Source of the DNA: Chionoecetes opilio
Taxonomy: Eukaryota; Arthropoda; Malacostraca; Decapoda; Majidae
Assembly: GCA_016584305.1 (NCBI GenBank)
Contig: JACEEZ010021775.1
Coordinates: 145,001-209,000, forward strand
Length of the DNA stretch: 64,000 bases
Reading direction: 5' to 3'
The notes beneath the pieces were generated by a model. It saw only the letters and a list, made by a program, of their open reading frames with translations, ran no database searches and was not told the DNA's origin. The position numbers and the translations under genes were made by a program. Shown here in pieces: positions 45,750 to 57,816 of the stretch (its first letter is position 1; each line of letters starts with the position of its first letter).

Positions 45750-46439
45750 GATCCTCGTAGCCCTAAAACAACAACTCCCCACATCCAACAGGCACTCACG
45801 TCACGGCGCCAGCACCTTGGGGCCAATGCTGCCTTAGTGACCACCCTGTCACTACTATACATACACACAGTTTTCCACCCATACATACTTGAAATGATTA
45901 AATTAAGATACCAACCAGGCAGATAAGATACTGAGCCAGGCAGCAAAAGTAAAAAGCTAAAATTTGAATCTGTCAAATATACTGCAGCGCTCTCCCCATT
46001 GGTTCTACTGTAAAAGTATAGAATATGTCACTTATTACACTTATGTACTGTTCTACTGTATAACATTCTTTGCAAACCAGTGCCCACCATACATACATAT
46101 TCATGAAAGCATAATTAAGTTGGTCAAAGCAAGAGCAGGATCTTGTGACCATTGCTTCACAATGATAATAAGTCACACCCACCAGAGCTCCCCTTCCTAC
46201 ACAAGTCGCTGAGGGACCCTGATTGGCTGGGTTTAGGGCAACCTCTCCTTGATTCTCTTGTTTTCCGTTCTCTACATTTCTCCTGTTTTTATCACCCTGT
46301 CTATTTGTGATGACATTCTTGACCCCATGTCAGCTGGGTCACCATAATCACCCAGTCTTCCTTTCGTTATTTCATAATTATTCCAAAGCTGGTCTGACTG
46401 GAGTGTCATTGGCTTGCCAATTCAGTTAGTTAGTCAGTG
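45750..46439. other. No feature recognised
   Basis: No supported gene or repeat. Confidence 0.4.
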
Positions 46440-47800
46440 TTAATTCAGGTCCCATGCAACTTCTGAAGTGGTTGCACGTTCTTGTCATGATGGATGATAC
46501 GGTACTATTAGCCACGTCACGGAGGAATGTGTTGAGTAAATTATCAATATTACAGGAGTACTGTCTAGAGTACGGCATGATAGTGAATCAGTCTAAAACT
46601 AAATTTTTTGTGTTAAATGGCAGCCGTGACGACGCTGACCCGTTGGCAGTGAACGGTTTAAGTGTTCAACCTTGTAAGTCGTATGTTTATTTAGGGTCGC
46701 AGTTCACCTGCGATGGGTTGACATCTTCCGCTGTCAAGTTACATGCCAAGTTAAAAATGCCACACATATTAAATTTGTTTCTTTTGTGAAGAAAAATGAT
46801 GATGTACCATTTATTGTGAAAAAACGTGTTTTTGACGCAGCATTAATGTCAACACTTATGTATGGTGCTGAATCATGGTTTGGGGCAGATTTAAAACCTA
46901 TGACTAAACTGTTTAACTGGTGTTTAAAGCAATTGTTGGGCGTGCGAAGGTCAACTTGCAATGCTATATGTTACGTGGAATCGGGTTACCCACCCCTAAA
47001 AGATAGGGTAAGTTCTGTGCAACATAAGTTTTTCCATAAAATGTGGCAAGAGCAATCAACTTATGATGATGACCCACTGACGTTTGCAATGAAGATATCT
47101 ATGAATATGGACACTGTCACTGGTAGATTAATAAGGAAGTTTGTGGACAGTGAAGTCAAAGATTGTACTGTAGATATGCAATGTGTAAGATCGAGAATTT
47201 CAGACAGTAATTCTACGAGAAGAGTGACATATAAAGAGATGAACCCTACTTTGAATGTGCATAGTATTTACACTGATAGACACTTTGTTGATGAAAAGCA
47301 TCGCCTGTCATTTACACAGTTTAGGACAGGTGGGCATTGGCTAACATGTGAGACTGGAAGGTGGAATAGGAGAGGTCGCGGTCGCTTACCCTTGAAGCGA
47401 TGAGCGACTGTGTGTATGTGGCCAAGTGCAGACTGAAAGACATGTGGTGGAACAGTGTACACTGACCCAACATGTCAGGGACATATATACCAGTTCACTC
47501 TTATGGAACAGGTGTTTTCAAATAGATTTACCCTAGATGTGACCTGTAAAATAGTACACTGTATCTTGAGTGTGTATTACTGATGGCCAGTGCATATTCT
47601 ATTCAATATTAATGGACTGCGATTATTGTGTAATAGTAATGATATTTTAATGCGGATAGCATTATATTGTAGTGTTAGTTACTAATTGCCAGCGTTGAGT
47701 TAATTTTACTTTTTGGACTAGTTATAAAACTGTACATGTATAAGTATGTCTGTGTGTATTATGTTCTGCTGTGGTCAATAAAACTATCTATCTATCTGTC
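46440..47800 (+). pseudogene. 5'-truncated LINE: reverse-transcriptase end and C-terminus
   Basis: VMMDDTVLLATS (about 46487) is the catalytic block, with MMDD in place of the usual F/YADD. KTKFFVLNG and YVYLGSQFTCDG follow, then after a one-base frameshift near 46780 AALMSTLMYGAESW. It continues to RTGGHWLTCETGRW and, after another frameshift, the Cys-x-Cys...His...Cys end. AATAAA (47777) and a (CTAT)n tail close it. These are typical non-LTR reverse-transcriptase blocks in order; the frameshifts make it dead. It belongs to a different family from the TTCTTATG-tailed one. Confidence 0.88.
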
Positions 47801-50229
47801 GCCAGGCCAGGAGCAGCGGCCCAGACCAGACCAGGGACTCAACACTGTGCCTTCCCGGGCTCATCATCAGTGTAAATCAAGTAGAAATCAAAGCTTGAAT
47901 AGCTTAATGAATTATTAACTATTAACACTTCATTTATTAGTGTGGGAAAATGATCAATTTGAAAATTTAACTTTTTCACAACCACCAATACCTATCCTAC
48001 AGCCGCAACACTAATGCAGTTTGATAGGTGTTGCGTGCCTTCACAAGGTCTTGACACAGTGCTGCTTCAAGCCTCCAAAATAGTGCTAACCTGAATAATC
48101 ACTCCAGGAAACTCAAACCCACCAAAGATGAAAAAGAATGATAGTTTTCATAAGCTCAGCCAACCTCATTCATTTGTTTCTCTCCACACAGCCCTAGCAA
48201 TGCCATCTGTTCAGTCTCAGAACCAGCTCATCCTTGTCTGTCACCTCATCCTGGCAAATTACTGATTGTTGGCTGGCTGCAACTTTGATCAAACTACTTC
48301 AATAGAATAAATCTGATACCAAAATAAAGAGGAAGCAATCAGAATCATCTTGCAAATCATTCCCATCATCCAAGTTTAATGAAGATCAGACTTGCATTAG
48401 GTTCATATGGAAGTTTACTTTTCACATTAAGCATTTATTTGAAAACTTGGTAAGTGACCACAATACTTGGAGCTACCGAGTCTTGCATTAGGCACACTAG
48501 ACTGAGAGTGGGCCATAGATATTTCTTAGTGTGGCCCTTCTGTCAGCTGGGAGCCTAAGTCAAGGCCACAACTCAGGGAACAAAGAGATAACAATTGTTG
48601 GCCAGAGAATAATCTAGAAGTAGGTGCTAAGGCATTATCATATTGTTCATCCAGTTATGACCATGAGGGGAACAAGGCAAAAACAGATCTGAGCTAAATG
48701 TCAAGTAGCTACAATGGATAATCATGTCCTTAGAACCCGATTGTATTCCACGCCAACCTCATGATAATCTATTTTGAGAGTAACCGTTGAACCGTTGACG
48801 TGAGAAATACAATCTGCGGGAGGATAGATAATTTGATGGGTAAGTAAATATTCCAGCTATTTTACAATCAACATGCCCATAATTGGATGTTCATAAGCCA
48901 CGATAATAGTCTACCATTCTAAGAGCCTTGAATATTAAAATGATTACATAGCTTCTATTAAACCCTTGGCCTTCTATTTCATCCTGTGGCTATAGATAGA
49001 TTTAGCAATGGTACTTGACATGTCTTGAGTAGTAAATAGTGGTAATGATATAATATACTAGGATGAAACATGCCACATCACAAGGGGAACATACCTTAAC
49101 CTAGAAACACCTTGACAGCTCAAAGAGGGTGTGTGCACCTTAACACTGTTGTATGTCCTTCACACAGACCTTTGAAAAATGGCTTTCTTACAATTGTATT
49201 ACAGTTGGATTTTTGTTGAGAATACTATTCATATATCAATACACAAAAGATCATAAACATTTAAATTTTCTCACTCATATTAATAAAAGTATTTTTTTTC
49301 TTGTTGAATATGCCCTGACTAGATCCTATGACAACCAAATGTCACTTATTACTGCAGAGCCATGGACTTTGACGGCTCTTTCTTCTTGTAGGACATTCAT
49401 CTCCAGTGGCCGAGCAATGGAGAGTGCTGATGAGAGTATAAGCCACCACTCAGTGACTATGATGATGAACATGAAAATGAGACTTTCCAGAAAATCTTAA
49501 ATCCTCTAAGTGGAGGGTTGCAGAGTGGAGTTGGTCCTGCTGGCAAAGGTAGCAGTAGCTTACTAGCGTGTAAGAAGGCAGAGGCAGGTGGACTAACAAG
49601 GAGGACTGAGAGGAACACGGCTTGCAAGGATCTTCACTAATTCCTTCTCACTGTCTTCCTCAATATTCTTCATAAAATTCCTCTTCTTCTTTCACTTCCC
49701 CGTCTTCTCCTTTCGTTCTCCTGATGACCCTGGGGACAGAATATTGCATTGAGGCATTCTCCGCATCAGACTTGGCAAAGACTCTTACCACAACGGCCTA
49801 CATGATTCCTGAACGTGTATGGTAGATGATTGCAGAGTGCAGACGTGTTTGTACTTGTCTGTGTCTTGTTTGTGTCTATACCCTGCAGTGAGGCATAAGA
49901 TCAACAAGGTTTCTATAACAATCAATGGACTAAATACCACACTGTTACATTGTTTGAATACACATTAAGGCAGTGATTCATAGGCTGCCTGCTGAGTCTA
50001 TTGTATCCCTACCTCTATCTAAGACTTACTACCTATATCTAAGACTTACCTATATCCAAGACTTACTACCTATATCTAAGACTTATAGCAGTCAACTTTA
50101 CCTCCCATAAAAGAATAAGAAATAACTTATTTTGGAATCCTGCCACAAAGGTAATATGATACAAGCTGGCTTCAAGTAGACTCATCCATACGTTCTTACC
50201 TAATTGTATCTTTACATGATTGAATGAAG
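47801..50229. other. No gene recognised; probable ankyrin-gene intron or intergenic
   Basis: Short open frames with isolated acceptor-like sites (48190, 49392) but no matching donors or domains. A 19 bp CTATATCTAAGACTTAC repeat (about 50025-50090) is the only tandem feature. Confidence 0.4.
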
Positions 50230-50251
50230 CTTGTTAATGTATGCATACATT

Positions 50252-50255
<4 letters not shown>

Positions 50256-50330
<75 letters not shown>
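50256..50330. repeat. (TA)n then (GA)n microsatellite
   Basis: AT dinucleotide run followed by GA run. Confidence 0.95.
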
Positions 50331-50331
<1 letters not shown>

Positions 50332-50583
50332 CCTATATACATACAGATGCAATAGTGTATTTCCCACCTCATAAAACGCTGATAACATTGATGCGACAAC
50401 GCTTTCCAGATACAAATATTTCACTGGCCTTTATTTTGACTTATAATTGACAACTTGGGGATAAAACTGGTGAAGTTTACAATATTTAATTCAATAGGAA
50501 GTGCACGTGGTTCAAGGTTTGTGCTAAAGTGCTTCAAATTAATAAGCATATCCACAGTTTAGCGCAGTTTGGTGACCTAGCTA

Positions 50584-50820
50584 CCGTAGATAACACTATA
50601 GTCGCCACGGTGCACTAATGTTGCCAGGCACCATTTTATTACGAATTTTAGTATCACTACAGACTTGTATGTGCCCTGAAGACAGGTACATAACAAAAAC
50701 TACTGTGCGTGCCTCTTCAGTGGCACATACAAGTCTGTAGTGATGCTTTAATGGTGAAATTCGTAATATATGGCACCTGGCGACATTAACGTACCGTGGC
50801 AACTATAGTGTTATCTGCGA
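50584..50820. mobile_element. TA-flanked MITE, short palindromic copy 1
   Basis: Ends CCGTAGATAACACTATAGTC and GTTATCTGCGA are flanked by TA. The body is nearly a full palindrome (GCACATACAAGTCTGTAGTG inverted in the middle). Short derivative of the 2568 and 20403 family. Confidence 0.88.
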
Positions 50821-50941
50821 TAGTGAGTAACATAGGTGAGACTCATGCACAACCATTATGCTACATCACCAGTGCACATTGGAAGAGATTTTGAGATACT
50901 TAGTATGCTGTATATTGCTAAACTCATCATCAATATAGCTA

Positions 50942-51199
50942 CCGTAGATAACACTATAGTCGCCAGTCACTTGCCACTGCACTAATGTCACCAGGCACAA
51001 TATATTACAAATTTCAGCATCATTACAGACTTTGTATGTGCCACTGAAGATGCATCCACAGTAGTTTATATAATGTACATCACACTACATGTCTTCAGTG
51101 GCACATAAAAGTCCGTAGTGATGCTAAAATTCGTAATATATTGTGCCTGGCGACATTAGTGCAGTGGCAAGTGGCTGGCATCTTTAGTGTTATCTACGG
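50942..51199. mobile_element. TA-flanked MITE, short palindromic copy 2
   Basis: Same ends, flanked by TA at 50940-50941 and 51200-51201. The central inverted pair contains GCACATA and CTACAT(G). Confidence 0.88.
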
Positions 51200-51209
51200 T
51201 AATGCAAGG

Positions 51210-52507
51210 GTTATGTTTTATTCTCAGATTCAAGATTTAGTTGCATCTTCTGAAAGGCGTTGTGTTTGCATCCTGTCAGCCTGTTATGAGGGATAAAGTG
51301 ATCTTGATGACTATGAAGTAAAACATTGAAATACAGATTTTTCAGTGATAGAAAATTGAGGCAGGAAATTCAGTGTCTTGCATATAGTTTGGAAAGCCTC
51401 TTAGCTTCTTAAGGTTATTCAACTCCATTTAAAAACCAAAAAAGAAACTCATCAACTAATGAAACAAATACATGCCATGGCTGATATGTGATGGATTGAA
51501 AAAAAAAAAAAAAAAAAAGTGGTTTGCATTATGACACGGTAACTTACTAGGCGTTAATACGGGAGGTCAAAGGGATACACGGGTCTACAGGGACAAGGGC
51601 AAACTGGCCAGATAGGTTTGAGTTGTAATCTGCAGTCCATAAGTTTATATTATGCACGCTTTTTAGGAACCTAACTAAAGAACAGACTGCACAAATAGAT
51701 AAATACTTTTTTTCTCTTTTTTTTTTTTTTACGTTGAAGCCTGTGGCGCCTGTAGGCTGTTATGTTTTTCCTTGAGGCTCAAATAAATAAATAGATGAAT
51801 AAAAAAATTTCAGAAGATAGATTTATGCATATACAATACACTCCTCTAACTTGGACTGTGTGGGGGTGAGGCGTCCTAGGGTCTATTTTTTTAACGAGGC
51901 AAAAATTCTATTCTATCTTAAGTTCTTATGCTTAAAATGATGCCTGTGTTTACCTGATAATAGGGTTAACTATGATAAAATACAACTGAAATTTAGAAGA
52001 AGCGTAGTATTCCCTTCTCCCGGCATCAAATATCAGTCAGTAAACAGCAAGGGGTCAGGATTTTTTGCCTTATTAAAAAAAATAGACTATAATTCCCAGG
52101 TTGTCCATGGCCATACGCCGGCAAAATAGTTATAAAGTGAATTACCTGTAGAGTTTAGAGATAAATTATTTCCAAGTGAGAATACACCTTGGATTTCTAC
52201 ACCTGAGTGAAAGCATTTCCTGATTTCTTTATTGATTCAAACAATTCATCAGTAATATTATCTGCTTCTTTTTCCCTTAGCCGATGAAAGTCCTTTTGAG
52301 CCTTATTTTATTTGTATTTATTCATTTTATTTTATTTATTTATTATTATTTTCTTTATCCTTATTTTATTTCTATTTATTTATTTTATTATTATTTTTTG
52401 TTTTATCCTTATTTTATTTGTTTGATTTCTATCCTTTTATCCTTTTTAGAATAACTGTGATATAACTGTGACCACAAGCCGGGCAAAACGGGGGAACATT
52501 TGATTAC
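51210..52507. other. No gene recognised; AT-rich, with a diverged copy of the next exon's flank
   Basis: Includes an ATTTT-rich tract (52310-52420). A stretch at about 52080-52160 resembles, on the minus strand, the acceptor flank and start of the exon at 52639-52508. Confidence 0.4.
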
Positions 52508-52639
52508 CTCTTCAATAAAGGACAGGCCGTGACCCGGTGCCTTTGTTTTGACCGGGTAGGTTTTCTTGGCGGTCTTCTGATCTTTGTCTTGAGCAGGGAC
52601 AATAATTACAATGTTGTGGTCATGAGGCAATATCCAACC
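52508..52639 (-). CDS. Candidate coding exon, 44 codons, phase 0-0
   Basis: Open from an acceptor (CTCGCTATTTTACCAGCTTAG) to a GTAATC donor. It reads GWILPHDHNIVIIVPAQDKD then QKTAKKTYPVKTKAPGHG. The length is exactly 132 nt, so it could be included or skipped without a frame change. It lies on the same strand and downstream of the giant ankyrin-type exon and may be an exon of that gene. However, its phase does not follow directly from the exon at 53290-53134, so at least one more exon would be needed. No domain was recognised. Confidence 0.4.
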
Positions 52640-53133
52640 CTAAGCTGGTAAAATAGCGAGAAAGTGAATCACCTTCAAAATTATATATTATTTCATTTTT
52701 TGTGTTTACGTGTGAAGCCTGGAAGGTAATCGTGGAATTGCTCACTTTTGTGCTTCGTGATGAAAATTATCTCCGTTTTGTAGTTTTGTAATAATACCTT
52801 TTTGTAGATTTCAAAGCGCTTGAGTGAGACAGACACTCATTCCGTTGCTGCTCAGAAAACATCAAACTTTTGTAATTTGTGACCCGCTCATCTATCTGAG
52901 TTGAACGCTTTGTATTTGCCGTGCATTACATTGTTATGCGTCGCTATAGGTATTACATTGTATTATATTTACAGTATACGTATAACATAGCTATGCATCG
53001 CTGCCCTGCCTTGATGCCTGTCTACCCTCGCCAAGAGCCTCCACACGGCACTGCAACATTTCCTTCTAACAAAAACAAAAAAGAAATGTCAGATATTTTC
53101 CCTATCGCCATGAAAGTAATCACAAGACTTTAC

Positions 53134-53290
53134 CTGGTGGTGGTGGTGGTGGTGTTGGTGGTGTTGGAATTGGAGGTGGTGATGGGTAAAGGGTCAGGAT
53201 CATACCTGGTGATATGAGTAGTGGTGATGAGGTCATTACCATCACTGGCATAACCCTCCATCCCACTGCTCATCTCTTCCACCTCTACAC
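53134..53290 (-). CDS. Probable next exon of the ankyrin-type gene
   Basis: A strong acceptor (TGTGTCTCCTCTCTGTAG) opens a stop-free frame VEVEEMSSGMEGYASDGNDL followed by ITTTHIT. It ends at one of two donors: GTATGA at 53205 (85 nt) or GTAAAG at 53133 (157 nt, adding a Thr/Asn-rich stretch). It needs one base from the previous exon. The donor proposed for the giant exon at 57816 leaves exactly one base (G), giving Gly-Val-Glu-Val-Glu. The acidic, Ser-rich composition matches the giant exon. Both donor choices leave the same phase, so alternative splicing would keep the frame. Confidence 0.5.
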
Positions 53291-54050
53291 CTACAGAGAG
53301 GAGACACATAGGTTGACTACGGGGGCAAGGGATTACAGGTATAAGGGAGAAACCACCTCTGAAGCCTCATGTCTGAGTTGTAAATACATTGGATGGTAAG
53401 CTCTGATTCCTTGAACAAGATTGCAGAGGAGGTTCAGTGGTGGTTCTCTCTATCAGTGGTAGTGGAGGGTGGGAGTGCAGCAACTCTTCCAACACTTATA
53501 GGAGGGATATACACACACAAGTTACAGACCAAGCAAGTGATGGAATAATTAGTGGACAGACACAACAAGGTCCTCTAAGGGGTTTGTCACATCTATGAAA
53601 AATTTCGATAATTCTTAACTTCGAAAATTGTTGCAGATTTTTCTACTGCAATGATTCAAACAGTCACTGGGATAACATGCCGAGAGCGTATACAATGGAC
53701 TACATATATTTAACCCTCCCGCATTGGGACGTGTATCTCTATAGTCCTACATAGCTTAATAACTCGTAAGCCATCAACAGCGAACCCTAGCAGTGCTTAA
53801 AACCTATTGTCTGTAAACATTGAAAATTATGTACTAGGTTTTAGTGTTACAAATATATTTTTTATCGGAGAGATCCGCTTCATATGTGTAGAAATATTTG
53901 AATAATGAAAAGTGTATATTGTAAACGAAACTAAGGTTGTAGTGGTAATCAGTATTGAAACTTGGCGGCTTCCCTGGACACACACCCTCCCTTGTATCTC
54001 CACACACACCTCGCCCCGCCTCTACACCGGGCACGGCGGCCGCCCATACA

Positions 54051-54280
54051 ACATAAGAAAATAAGGAAGCTACAAGAGGCCGTGAGACCTACACGTGGTA
54101 GTTCCTGTTACTTAACACTACCTACATCCACCTTTCATCCCCATCCATGAATTTATCTAGCCTCCTTTTAAAGCTCCCTAATGACTCCGCACTAACTACC
54201 TGTCTACAGAGTCCATTCCAATCATTTACCATGCTATTTGTGAACCAGTTTTTCCCTATTTCCCTATTTATTTTCCCTAC
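54051..54280 (-). mobile_element. LINE 3' tail, reverse copy
   Basis: Complement of the TTCTTATG end through NSMVNDWNGLCRQVVSAES and RLDKFMDGDERWM. Well preserved. Confidence 0.88.
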
Positions 54281-55371
54281 ATTCCTCATCTCCATCCCTG
54301 CTACAACCACCCACTACACTACAGGCTACTCATCTGACCTCATCTTGGGCTAGAAGGCATGTGGCTCTAAATCTATCTTAAATCTTGTGATAGATGTAGC
54401 AAGCCAGATATAATTCTATTTAGTAAATCACTTTCTTTTGTTTACATTTTCCCAGCACCCAGGCTGATGCGCCCACCGATGCCCGTCGCGGGAGGGTCGA
54501 AACATACGATGCCTTGTATGTACAGTCTGACGTGTAGCCTATGTACTGTGATTATAAAAGCAACAAAAGTGTATGTGAAAGACACCAGTGAGATGTCTTG
54601 TAAAATACACAGCAGCAAACCAAAAGAATCACAATGCCATTTGATAAAATAAAATGATACAGCCAAGCACCTGTGTGCAATGTATGGAAAACATGCAGCA
54701 ATAATTTGTTTTAAAAGAAAAGTTTGTTGGCTATTTTAACCAAATTCTATATCTAAGGTTAAGTAGTACAAGCCAAAGAAATTAATTGTTAAATTATAAT
54801 TAATGGGTGTCAGACCATTTGTCTTATTTTAGTAATAACGATAATTATTATTCCTATTACCATTACCATTATTATTGCTATCATTATCTTTACTATTAAT
54901 AGAATTATCATTATTATTATTATTGCTTTCATTATTATTGCAATTTATATCATCCTTGTCATTATTACCATCATTATTAGCAAAATGATCTAGTACTTAG
55001 CTATTTGTCTAACTATGACTCTTTACTGGTTAAAACTAACACAATGTAAAGGTTTGGGTATGTATGTATGTATGGCGATTGAGTTTCATGAATGGAATGT
55101 GAGCTAAAGTTTAATTTTAGATCATGGGAATGAAGATGGAATGTATATATGATCTACGTCTCTGACTTCTTGACCAGTTTTGTTTGTGTGGCTATAAAGA
55201 TGATCTAATATTAAAGCAAGTATGGGCATAAAATGTTGGGTAATTAAGATAGTCTAAATATTAAAAGCAAGTATGAGAGTAAAATGTTCAACTTAATAAA
55301 AAAAAAAGCTACAATGAATGCAGTGGTGTTCAGGTGCAACATACATAACGTGTTTACTGTAAGGCAGTTAA
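54281..55371. other. No gene recognised; ATT-rich
   Basis: Contains ATTATT-rich sequence (54830-54980); presumed intron. Confidence 0.4.
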
Positions 55372-55574
55372 CCCCTTGAGGCCCAGAGCATAATTTCCAT
55401 TGTAATTTGACTACCATTAGACGATTTAAATTTACATACGCAATATTTTATAGATATGACCTGTTTAGTATCCTTGTCTACTAGCTAATTTGGTATATTT
55501 AGTAACTTTTTGTAATTTTATGGCTAACAACAGACAATTTTATACAGCAAAGCAAAGCTCTGGGCGTGAAGGGG
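55372..55574 (+). mobile_element. TTAA-flanked 205 bp MITE, copy F
   Basis: Best-preserved ends: CCCCTTGAGGCCCAGAGCAT and, inverted, GCTCTGGGCGTGAAGGGG. The left flank is TTAA; the right flank has mutated to TTAC. Confidence 0.88.
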
Positions 55575-55808
55575 TTACGGTGACGTGAATACTGTGTGGA
55601 AAAAACATCCTAGAACGTAAAAAAAACATGAACAACTGTCAATACAAGCCATCAAAAAGTCAATAAGGTAAATGAAGTCAGAAATGGTACTACAGTGAAG
55701 GGACAACGTCAGGGCAACAAGAAGGAGGTTGGGTCAAATTTAGAATAATGGAACTAACCACATGAAGTTACAGAGACAAAAGAGAAAAGTACACATATGC
55801 ACCCCACA

Positions 55809-55844
55809 TCTCTCTCTCTCTCTCTCTCTCTCTGGCTATACACA

Positions 55845-55889
<45 letters not shown>
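55809..55889. repeat. (TC)n and (CA)n microsatellites
   Basis: Short TC tract followed by CA tract. Confidence 0.93.
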
Positions 55890-55892
<3 letters not shown>

Positions 55893-56319
55893 AAATGATC
55901 ACTCTATAAAGCCTGTAAATTGACGAAGATATAACATTTAAATATTGATCCCAAACTAACCTATCCTGCCTAAATTATGAGTCCCTCAGATTACTTCTCT
56001 GGAATCTTATAATTTCTGGTTTCATGACAAGATGAAATATCTATAAAACCTAAACAATGTCTACCATGCAATTCATAACTATTACTTGCTCAAAATCACT
56101 GCCACTGGCCTAATGAAACAAACACAAACATGCCGCTTGGATCAGTCAGCCACACACAGCGCTAGTACACAACACAACACACACGCACAAAGAATACGGG
56201 ATAATAAAATCACAAAAACATATCAAACAAACCATTAGTATAACAAGAAAATTAATATTTCAAAACGTGGGCACTACCCTGAGGCAGGAAATTTTGCATC
56301 CATGTTAAGATCAACCCTT

Positions 56320-56765
56320 CCTTCCCTATGACTCAGCCATTACAGGTTATGATCCTTCCTTATGACTCAGCCATTACAGGTGATGATCCTTCCTTATGAC
56401 TCAGCCATTACAGGTTATGATCCTTCCTTATGACTCAGCCATTACAGGTGATGATCCTTCCTTATGACTCAGCCATTACAGGTTATGATCCTTCCTTATG
56501 ACTCAGCCATTACAGGTGATGATCCTTCCTTATGACTCAGCCATTACAGGTTATGATCCTTCCTTATGACTCAGCCATTACAGGTTATGATCCTTCCTTA
56601 TGACTCAGCCATTACAGGTTATGATCCTTCCCTATGCCTCAGCCATTACAGGTTATGATCCTTCCTTATGACTCAGCCATTACAGGTTATGATCCTTCCC
56701 TATGCCTCAGCCATTACAGGTTATGATCCTTCCCTATGCCTCAGCCATTACAGGTTATGATCCCT
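56320..56765. repeat. 34 bp minisatellite, 13 copies
   Basis: Unit TATGATCCTTCCTTATGACT then CAGCCATTACAGGT. Two alternating variants (GGTTATG and GGTGATG) suggest a 68 bp higher-order unit in the left half. Each unit contains TTATGACTCAG, an AP-1-like site. Confidence 0.95.
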
Positions 56766-56938
56766 CCCACAAAGGCAGATGATGCAAGATTTCCCTCAGG
56801 TTTGGTGCCCGCGTTCATTATTACTGGTTCACCAAGTTAAGGAGAATATTGAGGAGAAGTGTTGCCTTGGAGGTATGTACAGACATAGTTGTCCATTATC
56901 ATAATGACTAAGAATGAAAAGATCTGATTTTTTTCCAG

Positions 56939-57198
56939 AGCACAATTCTCCTCAAGCATTGGTACGCGTGGGATTCCCACCACCGTGTTAGTGGCCCACT
57001 ACCTGTCCCTCTCAGGACTTCCATCATTATCATCTTATAGGACAACAAAAGCACCAGGGAACAATAAGTCACCGCCACCACAAAATACAGAGTGGCTGGT
57101 GGCTCTGTGCCAGCGTGAGGGCCGGAGCCCCACGGCGGCGTCACCAGCACAGCCGCACACCACAGGGGGATTCCCCTCCTGGCACCACTCATGCAAAG
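56939..57198 (+). CDS. Weak candidate exon, opposite strand to the ankyrin-type gene
   Basis: A strong acceptor (GATTTTTTTCCAG) is followed by 260 nt open in one frame up to a GTGAGA donor. The peptide (containing TEWLVALCQREGRSPTAASP) shows no domain. It would lie antisense within the presumed ankyrin intron, so chance is a serious alternative. Confidence 0.2.
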
Positions 57199-57816
57199 GT
57201 GAGACCACTTCCACCACGGCCACAAGAGTAGTTATAAGGTAAGATTACAGCAACAACACCAAAGACGAAACTGAAGACAACCAGGGCACGAGCAGCAATG
57301 CAAAAAAGCACACAAAGGGTTTATAACCTGGCGCTGCCTGCGCCGCCGCCGCTCCGCTGCTCGGCTGCACGATGTCTGGTGAGCGAGGCAGAGAGACTCG
57401 TTAGTCAAGCACTGGACCGCATCGCCAACTCAACAATGTAGCAAATTACGGAGTTCTCATACATTAAGGATGAATATCAACAGTACTATATACACAGTGA
57501 TGCATGGGATAAAATAAAATTACATAATAGTACTTCAAAGCCCCACTGATCTACAAGAGAATATCCATAAGATACATCTTGCGAATGCTGGTAGACAAAT
57601 AATAAGTTAAATAAATGAAATTCTAGATCATAAATACTGCAATTGAGAAAAAACAAAACTAATTACATAATGGTGAACAAAATCAATACTAAGGTTGCTG
57701 GTTGGCGTGACGTCATGCGGACACAGCATGCTGAAACAGAACTAAGGCTGGAGGAGTGCAGAGTGCGGAGACACACCCAGCGGGCGGTGCAACATTGGAC
57801 GCTTGGGACGCTGTAC

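Noticed and set aside
48190..48265. Acceptor-like CTCTCCACACAG with a short open frame
   Set aside because: Too short, no donor, no partner exon.
49392..49500. Acceptor-like TTCTTTCTTCTTGTAG followed by an open frame ending at TAA
   Set aside because: Three competing frames on both strands, no upstream partner exon and no domain.
57713..57816. C-terminal 34 codons of the giant open frame, up to TGA
   Set aside because: Composition changes and a good donor (TCAG/GTACAG) precedes them, matching the phase of the exon at 53290; treated as intron, though a terminal exon cannot be excluded.
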